A stretch of 64,000 bases of DNA from Halorubrum sp. 2020YC2. Lineage in GTDB: Archaea; Halobacteriota; Halobacteria; Halobacteriales; Haloferacaceae. Below are positions 52,504 to 61,284 of this stretch, piece after piece. Each line of letters begins with the position of its first letter. Positions within the stretch are counted from its first letter, which is position 1. Made by a program: the position numbers and the translations under genes. Under the pieces are notes generated by a model that was given only the letters and a program-made list of their open reading frames with translations, was not told where the DNA came from and did not search any database. Location: contig NZ_CP076019.1 in assembly GCF_018623055.1 (NCBI RefSeq), positions 2,170,001-2,234,000 of the forward strand, in the 5' to 3' direction.

Positions 52504-53721
52504 TTAGGTCCCCCCCGCGCGGAGCTTCGAGACGGCCGAGAACACGCGCTTTCTGACGGCCTGACTGTCGTCGTCGGCGTACTCTTCGAGCCGGTTGAGC
52601 GTCTCCTGCCCGCCGATCTGCCCGAGGACGAACACCGCCTTCGCGCGGGCGTCCTCGGGATGCTCGGGACCCAGCTTGTCGAGCAGGCGGTCCTCGACGA
52701 CCGGCCCGCCGAGGCTCTTGAGGCTCGTGGCCGCGAACTGCGCGGTCTGGGGGTCCTCGTCCGCGAGCGCGTCCGCGAGCGCCTCCACCGCCGTCGACGT
52801 GTCCGGGTCGGCCACCCGGCCGAGGATCCACGCCGCGTTCCGCCGCTGACGGGACTGCTGACCGTCGGTGAGGATCTCGACGAGCGGCTCGACGACGGTC
52901 GCGTCGTCCGCCGCCTTCAGCTCCGAGACGACCTGGTCGCGGACCGCGTGGCTCTGCTGGGTCGGCACGTTCGACAGCAGTTCTATCACCGAGTACACCG
53001 CCGCGTTGCGGACGACGGCGCTCTCGTCTCCGAGCGCCCGCGCGAGCGGCTCGACCGGCTCCGGGTTGCTCGCCTTCCCGAGCGCGCCGGCCGCGATCCG
53101 ACGGATCGACTCGTCGCCGTCGTCGAGCAGGTCCAGCAGCGGCGACAGCGCCTCGTCGGTCCCGATCGCTCCCAGCGCGTTCGCCGCCGCGCGGCGCACG
53201 CGCGAGTCGTCGTCGTCACCGAGCCGCTCGCGCAGCCCCGGCACGGCCCGCGCGTCCGCGAAGGTCCCGCAGGCCTGCGCCGCCCGGAGCCGGACCCGGG
53301 CGTCCTCGTCGTCCAGCGCGCCGACAAGCGGCTGGAGGCCGCTCGCGTCGTCGAGCCGTCCGAGCGCGTTCGCCGCGGCCATCCGGAGCTCCGGCCGGTC
53401 GGCCTCCAGCGCGCGCGCGAACTTTCGCGCCGTGACCCACTCGGCCTCGGAGTCGCTGCCGCCGCCGGTAAGCTCCTCGAGGAGCTGTTGGAGCGCCGCC
53501 TCACCGATCTCGTCGAGCGCGTCGACCGCCGCGCCGCGGACCTCGGGGTCGTCGTCGGTCGTCGCGGCGCGGAGCAGCCCGTCGACCGTCGGCTGGTCGC
53601 TCTCCTCGCCTATCTCACCGAGGAACTCCGCGGCGCGGCGCCGGACGGCCGCGCTGTCGCTGCCGAGCGCGTCCCGGAGGCGCTCCGCGTTCCCGTCCCG
53701 GGCGTGCTGGTACAGCGACAT
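52504..53721 (-). CDS. HEAT-repeat (PBS lyase-type) chemotaxis protein
   Basis: 405 aa, almost entirely HEAT/PBS-lyase repeats (about 11), each like AVRRRAAEFLGEIGEESDQP. In Halobacterium a HEAT_PBS protein encoded beside CheF interacts with Che proteins and the archaellum, so an adapter role is likely. The ATG at 53721 overlaps the cheR TGA. An upstream in-frame extension runs antisense-like through cheR and is rejected. Confidence 0.87.
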   Translation of the reverse strand: MSLYQHARDGNAERLRDALGSDSAAVRRRAAEFLGEIGEESDQPTVDGLLRAATTDDDPEVRGAAVDALDEIGEAALQQLLEELTGGGSDSEAEWVTARKFARALEADRPELRMAAANALGRLDDASGLQPLVGALDDEDARVRLRAAQACGTFADARAVPGLRERLGDDDDSRVRRAAANALGAIGTDEALSPLLDLLDDGDESIRRIAAGALGKASNPEPVEPLARALGDESAVVRNAAVYSVIELLSNVPTQQSHAVRDQVVSELKAADDATVVEPLVEILTDGQQSRQRRNAAWILGRVADPDTSTAVEALADALADEDPQTAQFAATSLKSLGGPVVEDRLLDKLGPEHPEDARAKAVFVLGQIGGQETLNRLEEYADDDSQAVRKRVFSAVSKLRAGGT

Positions 53722-54536
53722 CAGCGCCTCCCGAACACCCGCCGTCGCTTGTCGATCGGTTCGTAGCGGTCGCTCCGGTTCGGGGGGACGCTCTCGGTCA
53801 TCCCCAACACGAGGACGCCGTCCTCCGCGAGCGACGCCTCCAGCGTGTCGAACAGGGCCGCCTTGTGGTCGACGTCGATGTAGATCAGCAGGTTCCGGCA
53901 CAACACCACGTCGAACGGGTCGCGGGCGCCGTCCCGGATCAGGTCGTGGGTCTCGAAGTCGACGAGCCGCTTGACGACCGGGCGCACGCTGAACGTGTCC
54001 TCCTCGCGCTCGACGTAGCGTTCGGGGTCGGAGAGCGGCTCCAGTTCCTCCGCGATGTCGGTGGTCCGCGTCGTGTGGTAGACGCCCTCGCGGGCGTTGT
54101 CGAGCGCCTCCTCGCTGATGTCGGAGCCGAGCACCTCGACGCGCGACTCGTCTATCTCGGGGTCGTCGCAGGCTAACATCGCGACCGAGTACGGCTCGCG
54201 GCCGTCCGCCGACGGCGCCGACCACACCCTGACGCGCCGCTGGTCCGCGGTGCGCTCCCGTAACACGTCGCGGAGCACGTCCCACATCTCCGGATTGCGG
54301 AAGAACTCCGTCACGTTGATCGTGAGCGCGTCCATCAGCGCCTGCCGCTCCTCCGCGTCCTCGCGGAGGATGCGCTCGTACTCGGCGTGCGACTCGGTGT
54401 CGCGCCGGCGCATCCGGGCCGTGATCCGGCGGTCGAGGTACGACTCGTTGTAGTACCCCGGCTCGAACGGGACCGTGTCGTCGATCTGCCGGAGCACGCC
54501 CTCGAACGGCGTCTCGTCGTCCGCCGACCCGCTCAT
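53721..54536 (-). CDS. cheR: Chemotaxis protein methyltransferase CheR
   Basis: 271-aa SAM-dependent enzyme that methylates glutamates of taxis transducers. The N-terminal helical domain ends in TINVTEFFRNPEMW, and the SAM loop reads WSAPSADGREPYSVAM, a variant of the common SAGCSTGEEPYS (Cys and Thr are replaced). DVVLCRNLLIYID is the conserved later motif. It overlaps both neighbours by ATGA. Confidence 0.94.
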   Translation of the reverse strand: MSGSADDETPFEGVLRQIDDTVPFEPGYYNESYLDRRITARMRRRDTESHAEYERILREDAEERQALMDALTINVTEFFRNPEMWDVLRDVLRERTADQRRVRVWSAPSADGREPYSVAMLACDDPEIDESRVEVLGSDISEEALDNAREGVYHTTRTTDIAEELEPLSDPERYVEREEDTFSVRPVVKRLVDFETHDLIRDGARDPFDVVLCRNLLIYIDVDHKAALFDTLEASLAEDGVLVLGMTESVPPNRSDRYEPIDKRRRVFGRR

Positions 54537-56953
54537 AGGCTCACCACGTCGAGCACGGCCACGACGTCCCCGTCACCGAGGACGGCCGTGCCGCTGAGGC
54601 CGGGCGTCCCCGAGAGCGGGCCGTCGAGCGGTTTCACCACCACCTCCTCCTGGTCGAGCACCGCGTCGCAATGGAGCGCGACCTGTCGGGTCTCCTCGCG
54701 GATCCGGACGAGCATCCCCTGGTCCGTCCCGCCCGCGGCGCCGCCGTCGGTCCCCGGCCCGGCGTCGGCGGACCCGACGCCCTCGGGCCCGGCGGCGGGA
54801 GCCTCGTCGTCGACCGCGACGCCGCCGTCGGCGGCGGCGGTCTCCTCGGCGGCGGCTTCGGCCGCGGACGCGTCGGCCGCGGCCGGATCGATCTCTCCGA
54901 GCCGCTCGTTCAGCCGGACGACGGGGTAGAGGTCGTCCTCGTGTCTGACGACCTCGTCGCCGTGGACCTCCTCAACGTCGTCGGCGCGGGCGACCTCCGC
55001 GATCGATTTGATCGGAATGCCGTACTCCGTGCCGCCGACGTCGACGAACATCACCTTCACGATGGCGACGGTGACGGGGAGCCGGAAGCGGACGGTGCTC
55101 CCCTCGCCCGGCTCGCTCTCGATCGAGACGGAGCCGTCGAGGTCGCGCGCGGTCGTCCGGACCACGTCCATCCCGACGCCGCGGCCGGAGACGTCCGTGA
55201 CCTCCTCCGCGGTGGAGAAACCGGGGTGGAACACGAGGTCGTACACCTCGTCGTCCTCCATCGCCTCGACCGCCTCGCGGCTCTTGACGCCCTCGTCGAC
55301 CGCCTTGTCGCGGAGCTGGTCGGGGTCGAGTCCACCGCCGTCGTCCGAGACCTCGATGATCACGTGGTCGCGCTCGCGCTCGGCGGTGAGTTCGACGTGC
55401 CCGGTCGGGTCCTTCCCGGCCGCCTCGCGCTCCTCGGGCGGCTCGATCCCGTGATCGACCGCGTTCCGCAGGACGTGCACGAGCGGGTCGCGCATCTCCG
55501 TGAGGATCGTCCGGTCGAGTTCCACGTCATCGCCCTCTATCTCGAAGTCGATCCGCTTGTCGAGGTCCCGCGAGATGTCGCGGACGAGCCGCGGGAACGA
55601 GTCGGACACCTGCGAGAACGGGATGAGCCGCATGTCCATCGCGGTGTCTTGGAGGCTGGAGGCGAGCTTGTCCAGTTCGTCTAAGGCGTCGGACTCCGCG
55701 TCCGTCCCCTCTATCTCGCGGCGGAGCTTGATCCGGCTCGTCACCAGCTGCTCGACCAGCCCGTACAGCTCGTCGACCTGATCGACGTCGACGCGGATCG
55801 ACTTGATCTCGTCGCCGGACTTGGAGTCGGCGCCGTTGGGGTCGGCGCCGGACTTGGGGTCGGCGCCGTTGGGGTCGGCGCCGGACTTGGGGTCGGCGCC
55901 GTTGGGGTCGGCGCCGGACTTGGGGTCGGCGCCTCCGGAGGGCGACGACTCGGTCTCGGCCGAATCGTCGCCGTCCGCCTCGTCCTCGGTCTCGTCGCCT
56001 GTCGCCGTCTCCGCGGACTCCTCGACCGCCTCCGCCGCGTCCTCGGCGGCGGCTTCGGCCGAGGCGGCGTCGGCGTCGCTCTGTTCCGCGTCGGCGTCGC
56101 TCCGTTCCGCGTCGGCGCTGCTCGGTTCGGAACTCGCGTCGGCGTCGCCCGAACCGTCGACCGCGACGGCGGTGACCGCCTCGACCTGCGTGAGCGCCCG
56201 GAGCCCCTCCTCGACGACTCCGGGGTCGGCGCCGCCGACGAACGCGTCGAAGCGCTCGTCGTACTCGCCGTCCTCTAACGCCTCGGGAGCGGGCTCGGTC
56301 GCGTGCCCGTCGAACTGCTCGTCGATCGCCTGAAGCACGAGCGCCGCGTCGACGCCCGGCATCTGGGCGTCACCGATCGTCACGTCGGCGTACGCGACCG
56401 GGTCGGGCAGGTCGGCCGCGTCCGCGGGCGACTCCGGCACCGAGACGTCGGGCGCGTCGTCCCCGCCGTCGCCGTCCGCGTCGCCCTCGCCGTCGGCCTC
56501 CGCGGCGGGTTCGTCGGCCGCGTCCGCGTCGCCGTCCGCGTCGCCGTCGCCGTCATCGCCGTCTCCACCGCCGACGGTCCCGTGCTCCTCCATCTCGCGC
56601 AGGCGGGACTCGAGGTCGGAGGGGTCAGTCGACACCTCGCCGGTCTCGGCTATCTCGTCGACCATCGCCTCGACAGTGTCGACCCCCTCGAAGAGGAGGT
56701 CCATCAGCTCGGGGGTCACCTCGCGGTCGCCCTGCCGGACCGCGTCCAGCAGGTCTTCGAGCGCGTGCCCGAAGTCGGAGACGTCCTCGTACCCCATCGC
56801 CGCGGCGTTCCCCTTCAGGGTGTGGGCGACGCGGAACACGTCGTCCATCGCCTCGGCGTCCTCGGGGTCGGCCTCGAGGGCGAGCAGCGCGTTGTTGAGA
56901 TCGGTGATCCCGTCTTCGGCCTCCGCGACGAACGCGGCGCGGTGGGAGTCCAT
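54533..56953 (-). CDS. cheA: Chemotaxis histidine kinase CheA
   Basis: 806 aa. The Hpt domain has the phospho-accepting His44 in VAHTLKGNAA. A P2-like region follows (about 175-265), then a long acidic linker with four ADPKSGADPNG-type units (about 335-380). After it come the dimerisation helices, the ATPase domain (NAVDHGIEPPEER, DDGGGLD, GRGVGMDVV) and the CheW-like domain, which is interrupted by an Ala/Asp-rich insert near 690-750. The kinase domain is complete. Confidence 0.95.
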   Translation of the reverse strand: MDSHRAAFVAEAEDGITDLNNALLALEADPEDAEAMDDVFRVAHTLKGNAAAMGYEDVSDFGHALEDLLDAVRQGDREVTPELMDLLFEGVDTVEAMVDEIAETGEVSTDPSDLESRLREMEEHGTVGGGDGDDGDGDADGDADAADEPAAEADGEGDADGDGGDDAPDVSVPESPADAADLPDPVAYADVTIGDAQMPGVDAALVLQAIDEQFDGHATEPAPEALEDGEYDERFDAFVGGADPGVVEEGLRALTQVEAVTAVAVDGSGDADASSEPSSADAERSDADAEQSDADAASAEAAAEDAAEAVEESAETATGDETEDEADGDDSAETESSPSGGADPKSGADPNGADPKSGADPNGADPKSGADPNGADSKSGDEIKSIRVDVDQVDELYGLVEQLVTSRIKLRREIEGTDAESDALDELDKLASSLQDTAMDMRLIPFSQVSDSFPRLVRDISRDLDKRIDFEIEGDDVELDRTILTEMRDPLVHVLRNAVDHGIEPPEEREAAGKDPTGHVELTAERERDHVIIEVSDDGGGLDPDQLRDKAVDEGVKSREAVEAMEDDEVYDLVFHPGFSTAEEVTDVSGRGVGMDVVRTTARDLDGSVSIESEPGEGSTVRFRLPVTVAIVKVMFVDVGGTEYGIPIKSIAEVARADDVEEVHGDEVVRHEDDLYPVVRLNERLGEIDPAAADASAAEAAAEETAAADGGVAVDDEAPAAGPEGVGSADAGPGTDGGAAGGTDQGMLVRIREETRQVALHCDAVLDQEEVVVKPLDGPLSGTPGLSGTAVLGDGDVVAVLDVVSL
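55814..55933. repeat. 33-bp tandem repeat in cheA
   Basis: Units start at 55814, 55847, 55880 and 55913, each beginning GCCGGACTTGG and ending in a GTTGGGGTCG stretch. The period of 33 keeps the frame and encodes 11-residue units in the linker between P2 and the dimerisation domain of CheA. Copy number probably varies between strains. Confidence 0.92.
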
Positions 56954-58047
56954 CAGGCCTCACCCCCCACTATCGCGCCGGCGACGTCGTCGAGGTCGTA
57001 CACCGCGTCGATCCCGCCCGTCTCGACCGCGCGCTTGGGCATCCCGTAGATGACGCAGGTGTCCTCGCTCTGCGCCAGCGTCCGCGCCCCGGCGTCGGCC
57101 ATCGCGCGGATCCCCTCCGCCGCGTCCGACCCCATCCCGGTCAACACGACGCCGACGAGCGGGTCGTCGATCACCTCCGCCGCGGAGCGCATCGTCACGT
57201 CGGCCGCGGGGGTGACCGTATGAGAGCCGTCGTCCTCGTCGAGCTTGACCCGCAGTCGCCCGGCCCGGTAGCTGTCGATCAGCGTGTGGCTGCCGCCGCG
57301 GGCGACCAAGGCCTCGCCGGCGCCGATCCGCGCGCCGTCGCCGGCCTCGCGCACGTCATACGCGGAGGCGGCGTCGAGCCGGTCCGCGAACCGCGAGGTG
57401 AACGCCTCCGGCATGTGCTGGACGATCACCACGCGGCAGTCCGCCATCGGCAGCGCCGACAGCACGCGCTCGACCGCGTTCGGGCCGCCGGTCGAGGCCG
57501 CGATCACCACGGTCATCGGGCCGTCGACGTCGGCCGCGTCCGCGTCGGGTCCCGATCCGCTCGGGCTCGACGCCGCGGAACTCGGGTCGTCGCGCTCGCG
57601 CGTCGCGGCCTCGAGGTCGGCCTCCGCGACCGAGCGCACCGCCTCGACCAGCCGGTCGGACTCCCGGGAGACGCCGGTCGACACCTCGCCGCCGGGCTTC
57701 GCGAAGAAGTCGACCGCGCCGCGGTCGAGCGCCTCGAACGTGACCTCCGCCCCCTCGTCTGTGTGCGCCGACAGCATCAACACCGGCGTCGGCGTCTCCT
57801 CCATCAGCCGCTCGACGGCTTCGAGCCCCCCCATGCCGGGCATCTCGACGTCCATCGTCACGACGTCGGGACGCGTCTCGGCGACCACCGAGAGCGCCTC
57901 TTCTCCGTCCCCCGCCTCGCCGACGACCGCGACCCCGGCGTCGCTCAGGAGGTCGCTTATCAAGCCCCGCATGAACGGGGAGTCGTCGACGATCACCACC
58001 CGCGGCGACCCGTCCCGACCGCCGCGCCGATCCGTCGTCCTGCTCAT
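56953..58047 (-). CDS. cheB: Protein-glutamate methylesterase CheB
   Basis: 364 aa: a receiver domain (VVIVDDSPFMRGLISDLL, phospho-acceptor in VVTMDVEMPGMGG), a Ser/Asp-rich linker, and a methylesterase with the triad in AASTGGPNAVE (Ser), VQHMPEAFT (His) and LTGMGSDAAEG (Asp). It demethylates taxis transducers. The ATG at 58047 was chosen over one at 58074, which lies in the cheB/cheW promoter gap. Confidence 0.95.
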   Translation of the reverse strand: MSRTTDRRGGRDGSPRVVIVDDSPFMRGLISDLLSDAGVAVVGEAGDGEEALSVVAETRPDVVTMDVEMPGMGGLEAVERLMEETPTPVLMLSAHTDEGAEVTFEALDRGAVDFFAKPGGEVSTGVSRESDRLVEAVRSVAEADLEAATRERDDPSSAASSPSGSGPDADAADVDGPMTVVIAASTGGPNAVERVLSALPMADCRVVIVQHMPEAFTSRFADRLDAASAYDVREAGDGARIGAGEALVARGGSHTLIDSYRAGRLRVKLDEDDGSHTVTPAADVTMRSAAEVIDDPLVGVVLTGMGSDAAEGIRAMADAGARTLAQSEDTCVIYGMPKRAVETGGIDAVYDLDDVAGAIVGGEA

Positions 58048-58149
58048 GTTCCACACCGGACCCAGAATCAGCATAAATCCACGGACCCAGTAATCACCCC
58101 TGATAATTCAGGGGACACGATTATTTGTCGGTTCACCACACCCACGGGC

Positions 58150-58623
58150 ATGGCAGCCACAGAGGCGGACGCCGAACCGACGAAGGTACTGGAGTTCGGG
58201 TTAGGCGACGGCACGTACTGTCTGGACATCGGCGTCATCGACGAGATCGTCGACGCCGGCGAGCTGACGCGGATCCCCAACTCGCCGGACCACGTCGAGG
58301 GCGTGATGGACTTGCGCGGCCGGACGACGACGATCGTCGACCCGAAGACGCTGTTCGACATCGACGAGGACGGCCCGCGCGAGCGGATCGTCGTCTTCGA
58401 CGACGACGAGATAGACGAGGGCGGCACGGTCGGCTGGATGGTCGACGAGGTGTTCCAGGTCCGCGACGTCGCGGCCGAGGACGTCGACCAGAGCACCACC
58501 GTCGAGGACGAGGGCGTCCGCGGCATCGTCAAGTCCGACGACCGGTTCGTCGTGTGGGTCTCGCCCGACGTCGACGACGAGTCCGCGGCGGACCTCGACG
58601 ACGTCGAGGCCGCGGAGGCGTAA
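58150..58623 (+). CDS. cheW: Chemotaxis coupling protein CheW
   Basis: 157-aa scaffold that couples transducers to CheA. A single CheW beta domain is present (VLEFGLGDGTYCLDIGVIDE, RIPNSPDHVEGVMDLRGRT), with a 20-residue acidic tail. It is divergent from the cheB-cheF operon; the 102-base gap (58048-58149) is AT-rich (AATTCAGG, GATTATTTGTC) and should hold both promoters. Confidence 0.94.
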   Translation: MAATEADAEPTKVLEFGLGDGTYCLDIGVIDEIVDAGELTRIPNSPDHVEGVMDLRGRTTTIVDPKTLFDIDEDGPRERIVVFDDDEIDEGGTVGWMVDEVFQVRDVAAEDVDQSTTVEDEGVRGIVKSDDRFVVWVSPDVDDESAADLDDVEAAEA

Positions 58624-58768
58624 CCCGGTCGACGGGCCCCGCCGCGGCTCGGAGCGGACGAGTCCCGGCGCGACCCGAAGCCGACGGGCGCCCGCCGTCC
58701 GCCGATCAGTTCTCACCCGTGAGAACCGGGTGCCAACGCTTATCAGCCGCCCGACGTGTCTCCTACGT

Positions 58769-59464
58769 ATGCGCGTCTCAAGCGGCGTCCCGGGGTTCGA
58801 CGAACTCGTCGACGGCGGGTTCCCCGAGGACCGCCTGTACGTAGTGAGCGGTCCGCCCGGGAGCGGGAAAACGACCTTCTGTTCGCAGTTCGCGGCCCAG
58901 GGCGCCCGGAACGGCGAGGACGTGCTATACATCAGCATGCACGAGACCAAGGCGGGGATCCGCGAGGACATGAGCGGCTACGACTTCGGGTTCGACCGCG
59001 CGCTCGACTCCGACCGCGTCACGTTCCTCGACTCCTTCTCGTCGGACGGCCGGCGCTTCTTCGGGCTGCCCGGCGACCGCCGCGACCGCTCGGGCGTCAC
59101 CAACCGCCTCACCGGGTTCATCAACTCCCGGGACATCGACCGGGTCGTCTTCGACTCGACGATGCTGTTGCGGTTCCTCTTGGACGACGACGAGGACACG
59201 ATGATCCAGCTGCTCTCCTCGCTGAAGCGGACCGACGCGACGACGCTTTTGATCTCGGAGATGACCGACCCGAGCGCCTACTCGGAGGAGCACTACCTCG
59301 CGCACGGCGTCGTCTTCATACACAACTACCTCGAAGACGAGGGGATGCGCCGGGGAGTTCAGGTGCTGAAGATGCGGGGGACGGACGTCGACACCGACAT
59401 TCAGGACGTGGAGTTCACCGACGGCGGACTGCGCGTCGGCACGGCGGCGACGGTGACCCACTGA
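58769..59464 (+). CDS. KaiC/RadA-like RecA-superfamily ATPase, taxis-linked
   Basis: 231 aa, a single RecA-type domain. Walker A is intact (SGPPGSGKTTFCSQF), and Walker B is seen in RVVFDSTMLLRFLL. The N-terminus RVSSGVPGFDELVDGGFPED is typical of KaiC-like proteins. Its place after cheW suggests a taxis or signalling role, but none is established. Its stop overlaps the next start (TGATG). Confidence 0.85.
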   Translation: MRVSSGVPGFDELVDGGFPEDRLYVVSGPPGSGKTTFCSQFAAQGARNGEDVLYISMHETKAGIREDMSGYDFGFDRALDSDRVTFLDSFSSDGRRFFGLPGDRRDRSGVTNRLTGFINSRDIDRVVFDSTMLLRFLLDDDEDTMIQLLSSLKRTDATTLLISEMTDPSAYSEEHYLAHGVVFIHNYLEDEGMRRGVQVLKMRGTDVDTDIQDVEFTDGGLRVGTAATVTH

Positions 59465-59856
59465 TGTACGACCGCACGTTCGACACGGAGTGGGACGACC
59501 TCTCGCGGGAGGAGGCGGTGGAGCGCGCCTTCGCGCTGGGCGTGGCGGCGGGGGTTGACAGCCCCCGTCCCGGGGAGCTGAACCGGGTGCTGGAGGCGTT
59601 CCCGGGAAGCTACGACCGGAGCATCGTGGAGTTGGCGTACGACGAGGGGCGGACGAAGGCGCTGGAAGCGAAGGCGGAGCGGGACGACCCGGACGACGAG
59701 GAGGTGTGGAGCTCCCTCGTCGACGGCGTCGGGACGCCGCGGGAGTCACCGGTGCCCGCCGCGCTCCCCGGTGCGATACGCGAACTGACACTCACCGACG
59801 GGCCGCGGGAGGGGCCGCCGTCCTCGCTCGACCTCCCCTCCATGCTCCGAAAGTGA
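59464..59856 (+). CDS. Small acidic protein of unknown function in the che cluster
   Basis: 130 aa, predicted mostly helical in its first 80 residues (YDRTFDTEWDDLSREEAVER, then FPGSYDRSIVELAYDEGRT) with a Pro-rich tail ending DLPSMLRK. It is translationally coupled to the KaiC-like ATPase and followed by a second RecA-like gene, so it probably works with them. I do not recognise a function. Confidence 0.78.
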   Translation: MYDRTFDTEWDDLSREEAVERAFALGVAAGVDSPRPGELNRVLEAFPGSYDRSIVELAYDEGRTKALEAKAERDDPDDEEVWSSLVDGVGTPRESPVPAALPGAIRELTLTDGPREGPPSSLDLPSMLRK

Positions 59857-59899
59857 TCCCTCGGAAGGGTTTTACCGAACACTCTCTCACGTTCACCAA

Positions 59900-60508
59900 A
59901 TGACTGTGCTTCCCGACGCTGTCCGCGGTGCCGACAGCGTCCTCATCAGCGGTCCCCCGATGAGCGGGAAGTACGACCTCTTCAACCGGCTGCTCGCGGC
60001 GTGGTCCGACGGACCGGTCGTGATCTCGACGGGGCGGACCGCGGAGAAGGTCCGCGGCGACTACGAGGAACTGACGGGCGAGAGCGGCGACGACGTGGTC
60101 GTCATCGACTGCGTCACCCACGAGCAGGGCGACAAGCGGGAGGACACGCCGACGACGAAGTACGTCGCCAGCGCCGGCAACCTCACCGACATCGGGATCA
60201 AGTTCACCGACGTCGTCGAGTCCTCCGCCGGCCGCGAGCGCGCGGTCGGCGTCTACTCGCTGTCGCAGCTGCTGATGTACTGGGACCCCGAGCGGATCTA
60301 CCAGTTCACCCGTGTGATGACCTCCCAGACCTCCGGCGAGGGCTGGCCCTTCGTCGGCGTCCTCGGCTCGACCGCCCACGACGAACAGGTCGTCCACACC
60401 CTCCACGAGCCGTTCGAGACCGTCGTCGAGACCCGCGTCGACGACGACGCGCGGGAGTTCCGCGTCCGCGGCCGCGTCGGGCAGCCCTCAGACTGGCAAC
60501 CGTTCTGA
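59900..60508 (+). CDS. RecA-superfamily-like protein with altered Walker A motif
   Basis: 202 aa, related in fold to the KaiC-like protein at 58769. Its P-loop reads SGPPMSGKYDLFNRL: the Ser/Thr that should follow Gly-Lys is Tyr, so normal Mg-ATP binding is doubtful. A Walker B-like strand is VVVIDCVTHEQ. It may be an inactive partner of the ATPase two genes upstream. The function is unknown. Confidence 0.82.
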   Translation: MTVLPDAVRGADSVLISGPPMSGKYDLFNRLLAAWSDGPVVISTGRTAEKVRGDYEELTGESGDDVVVIDCVTHEQGDKREDTPTTKYVASAGNLTDIGIKFTDVVESSAGRERAVGVYSLSQLLMYWDPERIYQFTRVMTSQTSGEGWPFVGVLGSTAHDEQVVHTLHEPFETVVETRVDDDAREFRVRGRVGQPSDWQPF

Positions 60509-60536
60509 GTCGGCGGCGACCCGGGCGGAGCCCGCC

Positions 60537-61127
60537 TCACCCGACCAGTTCGAACTCCACGCCGATCGGCGGCGCGTCGACGAGCCCCCAGTAGACGAAC
60601 CGGTAGGTGCCCGCTCCCAGCGGCGGACAGACCGCCAACTCGAGGTCGTCGACCGCGTCGGCGACGCCGGACTCCGTCAGCGTGAGGTCCCAGGAGTACG
60701 CCAAACTCGTGTCGAGCGAGGCCTCGTTCTGCGGGAGTTCGACCGCCTCGCCGATCGTCGATCCGCGGACGTCGAGCCACCCCTCGCCCGTCTCGCGCTG
60801 GAGCGAGTAGGCGGACTCGCCCAGCGTGGCCGCCGGGGCGTCGCCGGTGTTCCGGAGCACGAGCCGGAGAGACTGGCCGTACGTCTCGGTCGTTCCCTCC
60901 GTAGAGAGCTCCACGGTCGTCTCGTCCGTCTCGACGAGAGTCTCGGTGACCGAGCCCTCGAAGGGCTGGCCGAGGCGGACGAACCCGTCGTCCTCGCAGG
61001 TCAGCGTCGCCGGCGTTCCCTCGGGTCCCTGCGGCCCGTCGCCCGCGGCGAAGTCGAGACAGCCGGCCGTCGCGGCCGAGAGGGCGAGCGCGCTCCCGAC
61101 GAGCGCGTCGCGTCGCGTGTGGTCCAT
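60537..61127 (-). CDS. Predicted lipoprotein of unknown function
   Basis: 196 aa. MDHTRRDALVGSALALSAAT leads to a lipobox TAGC (Cys23). The mature part is beta-rich with an immunoglobulin-like look (SLRLVLRNTGDAPAATLGES, GTYRFVYWG), as in haloarchaeal surface lipoproteins. The ATG at 61127 was chosen because it puts the signal at the N-terminus; a longer upstream frame is antisense to the glmM promoter region. Confidence 0.8.
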   Translation of the reverse strand: MDHTRRDALVGSALALSAATAGCLDFAAGDGPQGPEGTPATLTCEDDGFVRLGQPFEGSVTETLVETDETTVELSTEGTTETYGQSLRLVLRNTGDAPAATLGESAYSLQRETGEGWLDVRGSTIGEAVELPQNEASLDTSLAYSWDLTLTESGVADAVDDLELAVCPPLGAGTYRFVYWGLVDAPPIGVEFELVG

Positions 61128-61284
61128 ACCGCGACCGACGTGCGCCACGGCCATGAACCGCACGCGTCGGCGCGGCGAGACGGACGCGTCGGCGGCGTCG
61201 AGAGTCCCGGAACGCCGCCCGGCGCCGCGCCGTCGTCCGTGGCGCTTCGGAACCGCTTTCCCCTCGGCCGGCGGATGGCCCCGC

